DNA of 64,000 nt from Shewanella schlegeliana (GCF_016765635.1 NZ_JAESVD010000001.1:1-64000); one strand, 5' to 3'. Shown: positions 45,708 through 56,040, numbered from the stretch's first letter. Program-made: numbers and translations. Notes: generated by a model from the sequence alone, not told the origin.

Positions 45708-46088
45708 ATGAGTACAGATAGCGGTGATGATTGGGCTGCAGCAATGGCAGAGCAAGCGATTGAAGAAGCCAAAGCGGTTGAGCTAGATGAATTTAGCAGT
45801 GACGCTGCGCCACTGACTGAAGATGAAGCATCTAAGCTAGATGCCATTATGGATATTCCGGTTACGATCTCAATGGAAGTGGGCCGTAGTTTCATTAATA
45901 TCCGTAACTTACTGCAGTTAAACCAAGGTTCAGTGGTTGAGCTAGATCGTGTAGCGGGTGAACCGTTGGATGTGATGGTTAACGGTACCTTAATCGCTCA
46001 TGGTGAGGTGGTTGTGGTAAACGACAAATTTGGTATTCGTCTAACGGATGTGATTAGCCAAACTGAGCGGATCAAAAAGCTTAAGTAG
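45708..46088 (+). CDS. fliN: FliN, C-ring switch protein
   Basis: A 126-residue protein with the SpoA domain (MDIPVTISMEVGRSFINIRN, LLQLNQGSVVELDRVAGEPL, GTLIAHGEVVVVNDKFGIRL). It forms the base of the C ring with FliM and also docks FliH. It is 12 bases after fliM. Confidence 0.96.
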   Translation: MSTDSGDDWAAAMAEQAIEEAKAVELDEFSSDAAPLTEDEASKLDAIMDIPVTISMEVGRSFINIRNLLQLNQGSVVELDRVAGEPLDVMVNGTLIAHGEVVVVNDKFGIRLTDVISQTERIKKLK

Positions 46089-46115
46089 TAAGAGTATTAA
46101 GTTAAAGGACGTTAG

Positions 46116-46490
46116 ATGAGTTTTCAATTGGTTTTAGCCAGTGTGGGCAGTGCGACAGTTCAAGCTGAAACGCCAGCTTCTCCTTCGAGTATCGCGACGC
46201 TTTCGAGTATGGTTGGCGGCTTGATAGTCGTATTGCTGTTAATCTTCTTTCTCGCTTATCTGGTTAAGCGCTTTAATTTAGTGCCAAGTAGCCAGGGGGT
46301 ATTAAAAACCCTTGCCGTTACCCCATTGGGGCAGAAAGAGAAATTAGTGCTGGTTGAGGTTGATGGTCAACAGTACTTGCTTGGCGTGACACCACAGCAG
46401 GTTAGTCTTGTCGATAAGCTAACAAGCCCTGTCGAGATCTCGCCAGAGTCTTTTGCCACCCGCTTGCGTCAAGCCAAGACGTCACAATGA
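46116..46490 (+). CDS. fliO: FliO, export-gate assembly protein
   Basis: A 124-residue protein with one membrane span (about 29-53, [20 protein letters not shown]) and a small cytoplasmic domain ([20 protein letters not shown]). It scaffolds FliP pentamer assembly. It lies between fliN and fliP as usual. Confidence 0.92.
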   Translation: MSFQLVLASVGSATVQAETPASPSSIATLSSMVGGLIVVLLLIFFLAYLVKRFNLVPSSQGVLKTLAVTPLGQKEKLVLVEVDGQQYLLGVTPQQVSLVDKLTSPVEISPESFATRLRQAKTSQ

Positions 46491-46500
46491 AGACATCACA

Positions 46501-47250
46501 ATGATGAAATGGATTTTACTTATAATCGCTGTGGCGCTGTCGTTAACAGCGCCTGCAGCCCTAGCTGAAAATGGCATTTTACCTGCGGTAACCGTGTCAA
46601 CCGGGGCCGATGGCTCTACGCAATACTCGGTCACCATGCAGATCTTGCTGTTGATGACGGCGTTAAGCTTCATCCCTGCTATGGTCATCATGCTGACCTC
46701 ATTTACGCGTATCATTGTGGTACTGTCTATTTTGCGCCAAGCGATTGGTTTGCAACAGACCCCCTCAAATCAGGTGTTGATCGGCATCAGCATGTTCATG
46801 ACCTTTTTTATTATGTCGCCAGTATTTGACAAGATTTATGATCAGGCGGTGCAGCCTTATATTGAACAAGGTATGCCACTGCAGGATGCTTTTAAATCGG
46901 GGCAAGGCCCACTTAAAGACTTTATGCTGGCCCAGACACGTTTAACCGATCTCAATACCTTTATCGAAATTTCAGGCTACCAGAACATCAATGAGCCTGA
47001 AGATGCACCGATGACAGTCATCATTCCGGCCTTTATTACCAGCGAGCTAAAAACCGCATTCCAGATCGGCTTTATGCTGTTTGTGCCGTTTTTGGTGCTG
47101 GACTTAGTGGTAGCAAGTATTTTGATGGCCATGGGTATGATGATGCTATCGCCCATGATTGTGTCATTACCGTTTAAGATCATGCTGTTTGTGCTAGTCG
47201 ATGGTTGGAGCCTAGTGATGGGTACCTTAGCTAACAGTTTTGGATTATAG
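46501..47250 (+). CDS. fliP: FliP, export-gate membrane protein
   Basis: 249 residues from ATG 46501; the frame extends into fliO, but the signal peptide ([20 protein letters not shown]) fixes the start here or at the next ATG. Family blocks: [40 protein letters not shown] and [20 protein letters not shown]. It forms the core export channel with FliQ and FliR. Confidence 0.95.
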   Translation: MMKWILLIIAVALSLTAPAALAENGILPAVTVSTGADGSTQYSVTMQILLLMTALSFIPAMVIMLTSFTRIIVVLSILRQAIGLQQTPSNQVLIGISMFMTFFIMSPVFDKIYDQAVQPYIEQGMPLQDAFKSGQGPLKDFMLAQTRLTDLNTFIEISGYQNINEPEDAPMTVIIPAFITSELKTAFQIGFMLFVPFLVLDLVVASILMAMGMMMLSPMIVSLPFKIMLFVLVDGWSLVMGTLANSFGL

Positions 47251-47257
47251 GTGAGCC

Positions 47258-47527
47258 ATGAGTCCTGAATCACTGGTTGATATCTTTCGAGAAGCACTGG
47301 CTGTTATCGTGACTATCGTGTCGATGATCATTGTGCCAGGTCTTATCATAGGTCTAGTGGTGGCTGTATTTCAGGCGGCGACCTCAATTAACGAACAAAC
47401 TTTAAGTTTTCTTCCACGTCTACTGACCACCTTATTAGCACTCATGCTGATGGGGCACCTGCTCATTCAGATCATGATGGATTTCTTTATGCAGATGGTG
47501 GATATGATCCCTCAGGTGATAGGTTAG
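47258..47527 (+). CDS. fliQ: FliQ, export-gate membrane protein
   Basis: An 89-residue protein with two membrane hairpin helices (ALAVIVTIVSMIIVPGLIIG, LPRLLTTLLALMLMGHLLIQ) and the FliQ motif AATSINEQTLSFLPR. It is seven bases after fliP. Confidence 0.95.
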   Translation: MSPESLVDIFREALAVIVTIVSMIIVPGLIIGLVVAVFQAATSINEQTLSFLPRLLTTLLALMLMGHLLIQIMMDFFMQMVDMIPQVIG

Positions 47528-47565
47528 ATATGCGTATTTATTCTATTACCCATAGATTTAAATAG

Positions 47566-48366
47566 ATGGAGATCTTACTCGATACCATCATGGACGGCAT
47601 CGCAGGTTATCTGTGGCCGTTAACGCGGATCTCTAGCATGTTCATGGTGATGGCGGTATTTGGTGCGACTACAACGCCGACTAGGGTGCGACTACTATTA
47701 TCGGTTACAGTTACTGCGGCAGTCGCGCCAGTTTTGCCCCCCATGCCGACTATCGACCTATTTTCTTTAAGCGCCGCATTCGTTACCGCTCAGCAGATCA
47801 TCATAGGTGTGGCAATGGGGTTTGCAACTCTGCTATTGATGCAAACCTTTGTGATGACTGGCCAGATAATCGGTATGCAGACCAGTCTAGGTTTTGCTTC
47901 TATGGTTGATCCTAGTTCGGGGCAACAGACACCCGTTATTGGTAATTTCTTTTTGCTATTGACCACGGTGATCTTCTTGGCCGTTGATGGCCATCTACTG
48001 CTCATCAAAATGGTTATCGCCAGCTTTGAGTCGATCCCCGTGTCGATGCAAGGGCTGAGTTTGACAAGTTATCGGCTATTCACCGAATTTGTTGGTTATA
48101 TGTTTGGTGCGGCTTTGACTATGTCAATTTCTGCCATTGTGGCACTGCTGACTATCAATCTCTCTTTTGGTGTGATGACGCGAGCGTCGCCCCAGCTGAA
48201 CATTTTTGCGATTGGTTTTCCTGTCACCATGGTGGCGGGACTATTCATTCTCTGGTTAACGCTGTCACCTATTATGTCTCATTTCGATGAGGTGTGGCGT
48301 GAAACTCAAATTTTGCTCTGTAATGTTCTTGAGCTGCAATGTCGCGTCGATGGGGGGCTTAATTGA
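47566..48366 (+). CDS. fliR: FliR, export-gate membrane protein
   Basis: A 266-residue polytopic protein with the family pattern LWPLTRISSMFMVMAVFGAT, GQIIGMQTSLGFASMVDPSS and ASPQLNIFAIGFPVTMVAGL. It completes the FliPQR export channel. The ribosome site is weak. Confidence 0.95.
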   Translation: MEILLDTIMDGIAGYLWPLTRISSMFMVMAVFGATTTPTRVRLLLSVTVTAAVAPVLPPMPTIDLFSLSAAFVTAQQIIIGVAMGFATLLLMQTFVMTGQIIGMQTSLGFASMVDPSSGQQTPVIGNFFLLLTTVIFLAVDGHLLLIKMVIASFESIPVSMQGLSLTSYRLFTEFVGYMFGAALTMSISAIVALLTINLSFGVMTRASPQLNIFAIGFPVTMVAGLFILWLTLSPIMSHFDEVWRETQILLCNVLELQCRVDGGLN

Positions 48367-48434
48367 TGCTTTTCCATCATATTACGAACCCCACTATTTG
48401 TCTTCGCTCTTGTATAAGAGGAGGGCAGCTATAG

Positions 48435-49568
48435 ATGGCAGAGAATGATAGTAGCCAAGAAAAAACAGAGGAAGCCACCTCCAGGAAGTTGCAACAGGCC
48501 AAAGATAAAGGGCAGGTTGCACGTTCTAAAGAGTTAGGCACATCAGCAGTGCTTATTGCAGCGTCAGTAGGCCTATTGATGACTGGCCCTAATATCGCTC
48601 AGGCGATGCATAACATCATGAGCAAGCTATTTACCCTGAGTCGAGAGGAGATCTTCGATACCAGTCAGATGACCAATGTTTGGGGCTTAGTTGGCACAGA
48701 GTTAGCCGTCCCGCTTATGGGGTTTATTACTTTTTTAGCATTGATTGCCTTTGCCGGTAACATAGCTCTCGGTGGTATGTCTTTCTCTGTAAAAGCTTTT
48801 ATGCCAAAGGCGAGTAAGATGAGCCCTATTGCTGGATTTAAGCGGATGTTCGGTGTGCAAGCACTGGTTGAATTGACCAAAGGTATCGCAAAATTTTCGG
48901 TGGTAGCAATCACCGCATACCTGCTGCTCAGTATCTATCTTGACCGTATATTGATGCTGTCTCAAGATCATCTACCGGGCAATATTTATCATGCTTTGGA
49001 TCTTATTGTTTGGATCTTTATCCTACTGTGTGCGTCAACATTTTTGATTGTGGTAATCGATGTGCCCTTTCAAATTTGGAATCATGCTAAGCAGTTGAAG
49101 ATGACCAAACAGGAGGTTAAAGATGAATATAAGGATACCGAAGGTAAGCCTGAGGTAAAGGGGCGTATTCGTCAGCTACAGCGCGAAATGGCTCAAAGAC
49201 GCATGATGGGCGAAGTGCCTAATGCCGACGTGATTGTGGTCAACCCAGAGCATTACGCTGTCGCGGTTAAATATGATGCCGCTCGCTCTACAGCGCCTTT
49301 TGTGGTGGCGAAAGGGGTGGACGAAGTTGCCTTTAAAATCCGTGAGATTGCTCGTGAGCATGATGTCGCTATCGTGTCGGCGCCGCCACTTGCCCGTGCG
49401 ATTTACCACACCACTAAAATCGATCAAGAGATCCCAGAGGGCTTGTTTACTGCCGTTGCTCAGGTGCTTGCTTATGTATTCCAGTTGCGCCAATTCCAAA
49501 AAGGCAAGGGCAGACGTCCTAACCCCATCCCGGTAAAACAACCAATCCCTGACGATTTAAAACATTAG
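48435..49568 (+). CDS. flhB: FlhB, export substrate-specificity switch
   Basis: A 377-residue protein. The basic N-terminus (SSQEKTEEATSRKLQQAKDK) and four membrane spans precede the cytoplasmic domain. The self-cleavage site reads NPEH (270-273) where most homologues have NPTH; the catalytic Asn and Pro are kept. The tail is EIPEGLFTAVAQVLAYVFQL. It switches export from hook to filament substrates on contact with FliK. Confidence 0.95.
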   Translation: MAENDSSQEKTEEATSRKLQQAKDKGQVARSKELGTSAVLIAASVGLLMTGPNIAQAMHNIMSKLFTLSREEIFDTSQMTNVWGLVGTELAVPLMGFITFLALIAFAGNIALGGMSFSVKAFMPKASKMSPIAGFKRMFGVQALVELTKGIAKFSVVAITAYLLLSIYLDRILMLSQDHLPGNIYHALDLIVWIFILLCASTFLIVVIDVPFQIWNHAKQLKMTKQEVKDEYKDTEGKPEVKGRIRQLQREMAQRRMMGEVPNADVIVVNPEHYAVAVKYDAARSTAPFVVAKGVDEVAFKIREIAREHDVAIVSAPPLARAIYHTTKIDQEIPEGLFTAVAQVLAYVFQLRQFQKGKGRRPNPIPVKQPIPDDLKH

Positions 49569-49682
49569 CGTAATCTTTTCGCTCTATTCTTGCAGTGCCT
49601 AAAAATACGGCACTCAATACTCAAGATGTTCTTTGTTAACAGTTTTCAGGTTATAGTTAATCTCGCTGTTATATATCAAAAT

Positions 49683-49698
49683 TGGTATGATATTTGCT
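49683..49698 (+). promoter_or_regulatory. Sigma-54 promoter of the flhA operon
   Basis: TTGGTAT-GATAT-TTGCTGT has exact GG-N10-GC spacing (49684-49697). It is weaker at the -24 flank than the others and lies 41 bases before the flhA ATG. Confidence 0.8.
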
Positions 49699-49737
49699 GT
49701 ATAGGTCGTTAGACGTCAAAGATCGGACTCAGGGTGA

Positions 49738-51837
49738 ATGGAACTTAAAGCAAGTCTAGGCCAATTAAAACAGATAAAGCCTGCACATTTAAAAGGTATT
49801 GGTACACCGTTATTGGTCTTAGCCGCTCTGGCTATGATCATTTTGCCTATGCCTGCATTCCTGCTCGATATCCTTTTTTCATTCAATATTGCACTGGCAT
49901 TAGTCGTTCTATTGGTGGCGATCTATAGTGACCGTCCCCTCGATTTTGCAGCATTCCCAACCGTGTTGCTGGTTGCTACCTTGCTCAGACTTGCACTAAA
50001 CGTGGCTTCAACACGTGTGGTGTTACTGGAAGGGCATAACGGTGGTGACGCTGCGGGTAAGGTGATTGAAGCCTTCGGTTCTGTGGTTATTGGCGGTAAC
50101 TACGCTGTCGGTTTAGTGGTGTTCTTAATCCTCATTATTATTAACTTTGCCGTTGTCACCAAAGGTGCTGGTCGAATCTCTGAGGTGAGTGCTCGCTTTA
50201 CCCTTGACGCCATGCCCGGTAAGCAGATGGCTATTGATGCCGATTTAAATGCTGGTCTACTTAGCCAAGAAGAAGCAAGGGCTCGCCGCGCAGAAGTGAC
50301 CCGAGAGGCCGACTTTTACGGTGCGATGGACGGTGCGTCAAAGTTTGTAAAAGGTGATGCGGTCGCTGGTATATTAATTCTTGTTATCAATATCGTCGGC
50401 GGCTTTATCATAGGTATGGCCCAGCATGATCTTGATTTTGCCACGGCGGCAGAGATCTACACCTTGTTGACCATTGGTGACGGTCTAGTGGCGCAGATCC
50501 CTGGCCTGTTATTATCCATTGCCGCAGCCTTGATGGTGACTCGTCAAAATGAATCCGGTGATATGGGCGAAATGGTCATGAGCCAGATGTTTGACAGCCC
50601 TAAGTCGTTAGCAATTGCCGCAGGCGTGATGTTAGTGATGGGTCTTGTTCCTGGTATGCCACATTTCGTGTTCCTTTCGTTTGCAGCGATAGCGGGTGGC
50701 GCAGCCTACTTTATTAAGAAAAAGCAAGACACAGACCGAGAACGTGCACTTGAACTTGCTAAGAGTGGTCCAGTCGAGCCTAAAGATGCTCAACCAAAGG
50801 AGCTTAGCTGGGACGATGTACAGCACGTCGACACCATAGGCTTAGAAGTGGGTTACCGATTAATACCACTGGTGGATAAAGGCCAAGGTGGTGAGCTACT
50901 CGGACGAATTAAAGGGGTGCGTAAGAAGCTATCGCAAGAGTTGGGCTTCTTGGTGCCTGCAGTACATATTCGCGATAACTTAGACTTATCACCCAATGCT
51001 TATCGAATTTCATTGATGGGAGTCGCATCGGGCGAGGCGGAAATCCGTCATGATTGCGAGCTTGCGATTAATCCAGGCCAAGTTTACGGCAAACTCGATG
51101 GTATCGAGACAAAAGATCCCGCCTTTGGCTTGGATGCAGTGTGGATTGCGCCAGAGATGCGTGAGCACGCGCAGACCTTGGGGTACACGGTAGTCGATGC
51201 CTCAACGGTAGTGGCCACTCACATCAGCCAACTGTTGACCAATAACGCCGCTAAACTACTTGGCTATGAAGAGGTGCAGCAGTTACTTGAAATGCTAGGT
51301 AAATACTCACCTAAATTGGTTGATGGCTTTATTCCAGATGTGATGCCATTAGGTACTGTGGTTAAAGTGATGCAGAACCTGCTGAATGAAGGTGTCTCTA
51401 TACGAGACATGAAGACCATAGTTCAAACCTTATTGGAGTACGGCCCTAAGAGCGGTGATACTGAAGTGTTAACCGCAGCGGTGCGTATTGCGCTAAAACG
51501 TATGATTGTTCAGGAGATCAGCGGTCCAGAGCTTGAAATCCCTGTCATTACTTTGGCGCCAGAGTTGGAACAGATGTTGCATCAGTCTATGCAGGCGACG
51601 GGAGGAGATGGTCCGAATATCGAACCAAGCCTTGCAGAGCGTATGCAGAAGTCACTTGTCGATGCAACGCAGCGACAGGAGATGGTTGGACAACCCGCAA
51701 TTTTATTGACATCGGGAATGCTACGTTCAACTTTATCGCGATTTGTTAAGCATACGATCCCTAATTTACGGGTCATTTCCTATCAGGAAGTACCCGATGA
51801 AAAGCAGATACGCATCGTTTCGGCAGTGGGTCAGTAG
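49738..51837 (+). CDS. flhA: FlhA, export-gate protein
   Basis: A 699-residue protein with about eight membrane spans in residues 20-330, the FHIPEP-type loop (RLALNVASTRVVLLEGHNGG, AVVTKGAGRISEVSARFTLD-AMPGKQMAIDADLNAG) and a cytoplasmic chaperone-docking domain (360-699). It converts proton motive force into export and receives FlgN/FliS-bound cargo. It starts flhA-flhF-flhG-fliA-che. Confidence 0.96.
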   Translation: MELKASLGQLKQIKPAHLKGIGTPLLVLAALAMIILPMPAFLLDILFSFNIALALVVLLVAIYSDRPLDFAAFPTVLLVATLLRLALNVASTRVVLLEGHNGGDAAGKVIEAFGSVVIGGNYAVGLVVFLILIIINFAVVTKGAGRISEVSARFTLDAMPGKQMAIDADLNAGLLSQEEARARRAEVTREADFYGAMDGASKFVKGDAVAGILILVINIVGGFIIGMAQHDLDFATAAEIYTLLTIGDGLVAQIPGLLLSIAAALMVTRQNESGDMGEMVMSQMFDSPKSLAIAAGVMLVMGLVPGMPHFVFLSFAAIAGGAAYFIKKKQDTDRERALELAKSGPVEPKDAQPKELSWDDVQHVDTIGLEVGYRLIPLVDKGQGGELLGRIKGVRKKLSQELGFLVPAVHIRDNLDLSPNAYRISLMGVASGEAEIRHDCELAINPGQVYGKLDGIETKDPAFGLDAVWIAPEMREHAQTLGYTVVDASTVVATHISQLLTNNAAKLLGYEEVQQLLEMLGKYSPKLVDGFIPDVMPLGTVVKVMQNLLNEGVSIRDMKTIVQTLLEYGPKSGDTEVLTAAVRIALKRMIVQEISGPELEIPVITLAPELEQMLHQSMQATGGDGPNIEPSLAERMQKSLVDATQRQEMVGQPAILLTSGMLRSTLSRFVKHTIPNLRVISYQEVPDEKQIRIVSAVGQ

Positions 51838-51848
51838 AGGTCGAATAA

Positions 51849-53246
51849 TTGAAGATTAAAAGGTTTTTAGCAAAAGATATGCGCTCGGCCCTAGCCCAAG
51901 TTAAAGAAACATTGGGTTCAGACGCTGTGATCATGTCGAATAAGAAAGTCACTGGCGGCATAGAGATTGTGGCTGCCGTAGACTACGATGAGCCAAAGCC
52001 AAAAATTGCGGCGGCTAAGCCATCGGCTGCGATGTTCACCGATTTAGCTGAAGAAAAGGTCACGCTTGGGGCAAGACCCAATGTCAGAGCCGAAAGTCGC
52101 GCCGCACCGACGCCTGCTCCAGATTCTCTACAGGCGCTGTTAGAGCGTCAGCAAAGTCGGATTAGCCAGCAGGCGCAACCCACGCGAAGCGATGAGCTTG
52201 ATATGCCTGAATGGGCGAAGGGGCTACAAGCACAGCAGGCCAAACATGAGCCTGTAAAAGCAGAGTTTACCCCTAATCGTGCTCCAGACAGCTTTAACAC
52301 GGGTAAACAGAATAACAGCGCCGAGATGGATGCGATGAAAGAGGAGTTGGCTTCAATTCGAAGCCTGCTGACTCATCAAGTTAACAGCCTAATGACCGAG
52401 CAGAAGAAGCGCCTCGATCCTGTGGGTGCCATGTTAGAGAGTAAACTACTCGAGGCGGAATTTTCACCCGCGATAGCACAGAAGTTGTCTGGCTTGAGTG
52501 AGCATTATTCGCCTGCGGAGTTGGTCGCTTCTCTGCCACGTTGCTTAGCCAATATGCTCGATAACCAAGGTGACGATATTGTACGTCAAGGTGGTGTGGT
52601 GGCTTTTGTTGGACCAACAGGCGTCGGAAAGACCACTACAGTGGCAAAATTGGCCGCACGCTTTGCCGCTTATCATGGCTCAGATCAAGTTGCGCTCATT
52701 ACAACGGACCATTATCGCATTGGAGCCTTTGAGCAATTGGCAACTTATGGCAAGATAATGGGATGCCCTGTAAAACAGGCTCATGATTTTAATGAGTTAG
52801 AACAAATCCTCTATCAATTTAGAAACCGTAAGCTGGTACTTATTGATACCGCAGGTATGGGGCAGCGCGATCAGCGATTATTCCAGCAACTCGATAGCTT
52901 AGCGGCAAATAGCAGATTACCTATTCGTAGTTATCTGGTAATGTCTGCAACAGGACAGCGCCGAGTATTAGAAGATGCTGTCAAACAGTTTACACGTATC
53001 CCGCTTTCGGGCGCGGTACTGACAAAATTAGATGAATCAATTTCATTAGCGCCAGCGTTAAGTGTGTTGATTCAAAATGGGTTGCCTTTAAGTTATGTAA
53101 CAGATGGACAAAGAGTGCCAGAAGATATGCAGGTGGCAGATACTCTTTCTCTTGCTAAGAACGCATTAGCGGCATTAGATAACAAACCTATAGAACCATT
53201 ACAGAATAGTGAAGGGTCACATGAGATGACCTATGCATTTGAGTGA
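51849..53246 (+). CDS. flhF: FlhF, SRP-type GTPase setting polar flagellar position
   Basis: A 465-residue protein, TTG start with GAGG upstream. The N-terminal B domain is KIKRFLAKDMRSALAQVKET, then a Gln/Ala-rich linker and the SRP GTPase core (FVGPTGVGKTTTVAKLAARF, LITTDHYRIGAFEQLATYGK, LIDTAGMGQRDQ, LTKLDE). It places the first MS-ring components at the old pole. It overlaps the flhG reading frame upstream region. Confidence 0.95.
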   Translation: MKIKRFLAKDMRSALAQVKETLGSDAVIMSNKKVTGGIEIVAAVDYDEPKPKIAAAKPSAAMFTDLAEEKVTLGARPNVRAESRAAPTPAPDSLQALLERQQSRISQQAQPTRSDELDMPEWAKGLQAQQAKHEPVKAEFTPNRAPDSFNTGKQNNSAEMDAMKEELASIRSLLTHQVNSLMTEQKKRLDPVGAMLESKLLEAEFSPAIAQKLSGLSEHYSPAELVASLPRCLANMLDNQGDDIVRQGGVVAFVGPTGVGKTTTVAKLAARFAAYHGSDQVALITTDHYRIGAFEQLATYGKIMGCPVKQAHDFNELEQILYQFRNRKLVLIDTAGMGQRDQRLFQQLDSLAANSRLPIRSYLVMSATGQRRVLEDAVKQFTRIPLSGAVLTKLDESISLAPALSVLIQNGLPLSYVTDGQRVPEDMQVADTLSLAKNALAALDNKPIEPLQNSEGSHEMTYAFE

Positions 53247-53250
53247 AGCC

Positions 53251-54132
53251 ATGACTCCGGATCAAGCAAGCGGTTTACGTATGATGAATCAGCCAAATAA
53301 TGAAAAAGTAAAAGTAATCGCCGTATCAGGTGGTAAAGGTGGCGTTGGTAAAACCAGCGTGTCAATTAATACGGCAGTTGCTTTGGCAGAAAAGGGCAAG
53401 CGTGTATTAGTTTTGGATGCTGACTTAGGCCTAGCAAACGTCGATGTGATGTTAGGCTTACGTGCTGAGCGAAATTTATCTCATGTTTTGTCGGGAGATG
53501 CCGAATTAGATGATGTGATCTTAAGAGGCCCTAAAGGAATTGGTATTATTCCGGCCACTTCAGGTACTCAGGCGATGGTGGAGCTGACGCAGGCTCAACA
53601 CGCAGGCCTTATTCGAGCTTTCAGTGAGATGAGAACTCAATTTGATATCCTTATCGTCGATACTGCGGCGGGGATTTCAGATATGGTGCTAAGCTTTTCT
53701 CGTGCTTCGCAAGATGTGTTGATTGTGGTGTGTGATGAACCGACCTCGATCACCGATGCTTACGCGTTGATTAAAATCTTAAGCCGTGAGCACGGTGTGT
53801 TCCGTTTTAAGATTGTGGCCAACATGGTGCGCAGTTTACGTGAAGGTATGGAGCTGTTTGCCAAGCTAAGTAAGGTAACAGACAGATTCCTCGATGTAGC
53901 GCTAGAGTTAGTGGCAACGGTGCCGTTTGACGAGAACTTACGCAAGTCAGTGCGCAAGCAGAAGTTGATTGTTGAGGCGTTTCCAAAGTCTCCAGCGGCG
54001 ATTGCTTATCAGGGACTCGCTAATAAGATTATGAGCTGGCCTGTGCCATCGCAGCCTGGTGGACATTTAGAGTTTTTCGTTGAACGTCTAGTGCAGCGCC
54101 CAGATTATCAAGAGGATAAGTCGGGTGAATAA
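53251..54132 (+). CDS. flhG: FlhG (FleN/YlxH), MinD-like ATPase limiting flagellar number
   Basis: 293 residues from ATG 53251; an ATG at 53233 inside the end of flhF is possible. It has the N-terminal FlhF-activating/FlrA-binding peptide DQASGLRMMNQP, deviant Walker A SGGKGGVGKTSVSINT, LVLDADLGLANVDVMLGL and a membrane-targeting C-terminal helix. It restrains FlrA and FlhF so that one polar flagellum forms. Confidence 0.94.
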   Translation: MTPDQASGLRMMNQPNNEKVKVIAVSGGKGGVGKTSVSINTAVALAEKGKRVLVLDADLGLANVDVMLGLRAERNLSHVLSGDAELDDVILRGPKGIGIIPATSGTQAMVELTQAQHAGLIRAFSEMRTQFDILIVDTAAGISDMVLSFSRASQDVLIVVCDEPTSITDAYALIKILSREHGVFRFKIVANMVRSLREGMELFAKLSKVTDRFLDVALELVATVPFDENLRKSVRKQKLIVEAFPKSPAAIAYQGLANKIMSWPVPSQPGGHLEFFVERLVQRPDYQEDKSGE

Positions 54133-54844
54133 AGCGGCCGCGTATACTCGTTTTGATAATAAGACGTCTATCGTTGAACAGTATGCACCGCTTGTAAAAA
54201 GAATTGCTCACCATCTTTTAGCTCGTTTACCCGCATCAGTGCAGTTAGATGATTTGTTGCAGGCGGGCATGATGGGGCTGTTAGAAGCGTCATCAAACTT
54301 TGATGGTAGTAAAGGCGCCAAGTTTGAAACCTTTGCAGGTATTCGAATTCGTGGCTCCATGTTAGATGAGATCCGCCGAGGCGACTGGGTACCGCGTTCG
54401 GTACACCGTAATCAGCGCCGCGTAGCTCAGGTCATTGATGAACTTGAGCAGGAGTTAGGTCGTGATGCTCGTGATGGCGAAATCGCCGAGCGACTCGAGA
54501 TCTCTCTCGAGGAATACCACACAATTTTAAACGACGTTTCGGTAGGTAAAGTTGTCGGTATAGAAGATTTAGGTGTGGCAGCTGAAGGGGCAACTCCTGA
54601 AGACAGTCACCAAGATTGTGCGTTTGAATCACTTGCAGAGGTCGAGTTTCATTCAGCATTAGTCGATGCGATCAAGCTATTGCCAGAAAGAGATGCTCTG
54701 GTATTGTCGCTATATTACGATGAAGCATTAAATTTAAAAGAGATTGGGGCCATTCTTGAGGTCAGCGAGTCTAGAGTTAGCCAGATCCACAGTCAGGCGA
54801 TGCTAAGGCTTAAAGGAAAACTCAAGCACTGGACACAAGAATAA
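54125..54844 (+). CDS. fliA: FliA, sigma-28 factor
   Basis: A 239-residue protein, GTG start overlapping the flhG stop by 8 bases. Sigma regions 2 (LPASVQLDDLLQAGMMGLLE, FETFAGIRIRGSMLDEIRRG), 3 and 4 (LNLKEIGAILEVSESRVSQI) are complete. It transcribes flgOP, flgMN, the second flagellin and cheW through the promoters noted here, and is inhibited by FlgM. Confidence 0.96.
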   Translation: MNKAAAYTRFDNKTSIVEQYAPLVKRIAHHLLARLPASVQLDDLLQAGMMGLLEASSNFDGSKGAKFETFAGIRIRGSMLDEIRRGDWVPRSVHRNQRRVAQVIDELEQELGRDARDGEIAERLEISLEEYHTILNDVSVGKVVGIEDLGVAAEGATPEDSHQDCAFESLAEVEFHSALVDAIKLLPERDALVLSLYYDEALNLKEIGAILEVSESRVSQIHSQAMLRLKGKLKHWTQE

Positions 54845-54905
54845 TATCAATAATACTTGATACCACATTACACGAGCAATAAAAGCGCGCCCAGCGGAGG
54901 AAACC

Positions 54906-55289
54906 TTGGACAAGAATATGAAGATTCTTGTTGTTGACGATTTTTCAACAATGAGACGTATCATTAAGAACTTGTTACGTGACTTGGGATTTAACAATAC
55001 CCAAGAAGCCGATGACGGTTCAACAGCCTTACCTATGTTACAAAAGGGCGATTTTGATTTCGTCGTTACCGATTGGAACATGCCAGGCATGCAAGGTATT
55101 GATTTATTGAAGGCTATTCGAGCCGATGATAACCTCAAACACCTACCCGTATTGATGGTGACAGCAGAAGCTAAGCGTGAGCAGATTATTGCCGCAGCGC
55201 AAGCAGGTGTGAATGGTTACGTGGTTAAACCCTTTACCGCCGCCACACTAAAAGAGAAGTTAGACAAAATTTTTGAGAGACTCGGCTAA
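54906..55289 (+). CDS. cheY: CheY, motor-control response regulator
   Basis: A 127-residue receiver. TTG start chosen because GGAGG lies five bases upstream and the N-terminus then aligns with E. coli CheY. Acidic pair Asp11-Asp12, phospho-acceptor Asp56 in VTDWNMPG, Thr86 and Lys108 are in place. Phospho-CheY binds FliM. Confidence 0.96.
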   Translation: MDKNMKILVVDDFSTMRRIIKNLLRDLGFNNTQEADDGSTALPMLQKGDFDFVVTDWNMPGMQGIDLLKAIRADDNLKHLPVLMVTAEAKREQIIAAAQAGVNGYVVKPFTAATLKEKLDKIFERLG

Positions 55290-55302
55290 GCAAGGATGAG
55301 CT

Positions 55303-56040
55303 ATGCAGCAACAATCTTCAGCGCTGATCACTCTCGAGCAAGCTGAGAGGCTAGTTGCGCTCCTAACTCAAGGAGAGCAAGAAAGTGCAGACGAATTGGT
55401 GAGAGAAATTGCCGCGCCAATTCAAAAGGATCTGTTCGATGAAGTTGGACATTTAACTCGCCAACTTCATAGCGCGATTTCTGATTTTCAATTCGACACG
55501 CGCTTAATCGAGTTAGCCAATACCGAGATCCCTGATGCAAAAGAGCGCTTGACCTATGTCATTGATATGACTGAGCAAGCAGCAAACAAGACGATGGATG
55601 CCGTCGAGGAGTGTTTACCTCTGGCGAGCGCACTTAGCGATAATATTCAAGCTGTAAAACCGGCGTGGGATAAACTCATGCGTCGAGAATTACCGCTGTC
55701 GGAATTTAAAACGCTATGTCACGACATCCAGCAGTTTGTCGAAAGAAGTGAGTCGGATGCGAGTCGAGTTAAAGAGCTTCTGAATCAAATTTTACTGGCA
55801 CAAGACTTTCAAGATTTAACCGGACAGATGATCCGTCGAGTCATCGAGCTCGTTAGGGAAGTTGAAAACAGTTTAGTGTCGATGTTGACCGCATTTGGTG
55901 AACAGCCAGCAACAGCGACAGATGACGAGCCAAAACGAAATGTTGAAGCAGAAGGTCCTATAATGAACGCTGAGCACCGCCAGGATGTGGTGACAGGTCA
56001 AGATGAAGTTGATGATCTGCTTTCGAGTCTAGGTTTTTAA
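55303..56040 (+). CDS. cheZ: CheZ, CheY-P phosphatase
   Basis: A 245-residue long-helix protein. The active-site helix ILLAQDFQDLTGQMIRRVIE carries the catalytic acid and Gln, and the C-terminal CheY-binding peptide is DEVDDLLSSLGF. It is 13 bases after cheY. Confidence 0.95.
   Translation: MQQQSSALITLEQAERLVALLTQGEQESADELVREIAAPIQKDLFDEVGHLTRQLHSAISDFQFDTRLIELANTEIPDAKERLTYVIDMTEQAANKTMDAVEECLPLASALSDNIQAVKPAWDKLMRRELPLSEFKTLCHDIQQFVERSESDASRVKELLNQILLAQDFQDLTGQMIRRVIELVREVENSLVSMLTAFGEQPATATDDEPKRNVEAEGPIMNAEHRQDVVTGQDEVDDLLSSLGF

Noticed and set aside
49594..49614. AGTGCC/GGCACT hairpin after flhB as a terminator
   Set aside because: It has only six pairs, a 9-base loop and no T tract; not supported.
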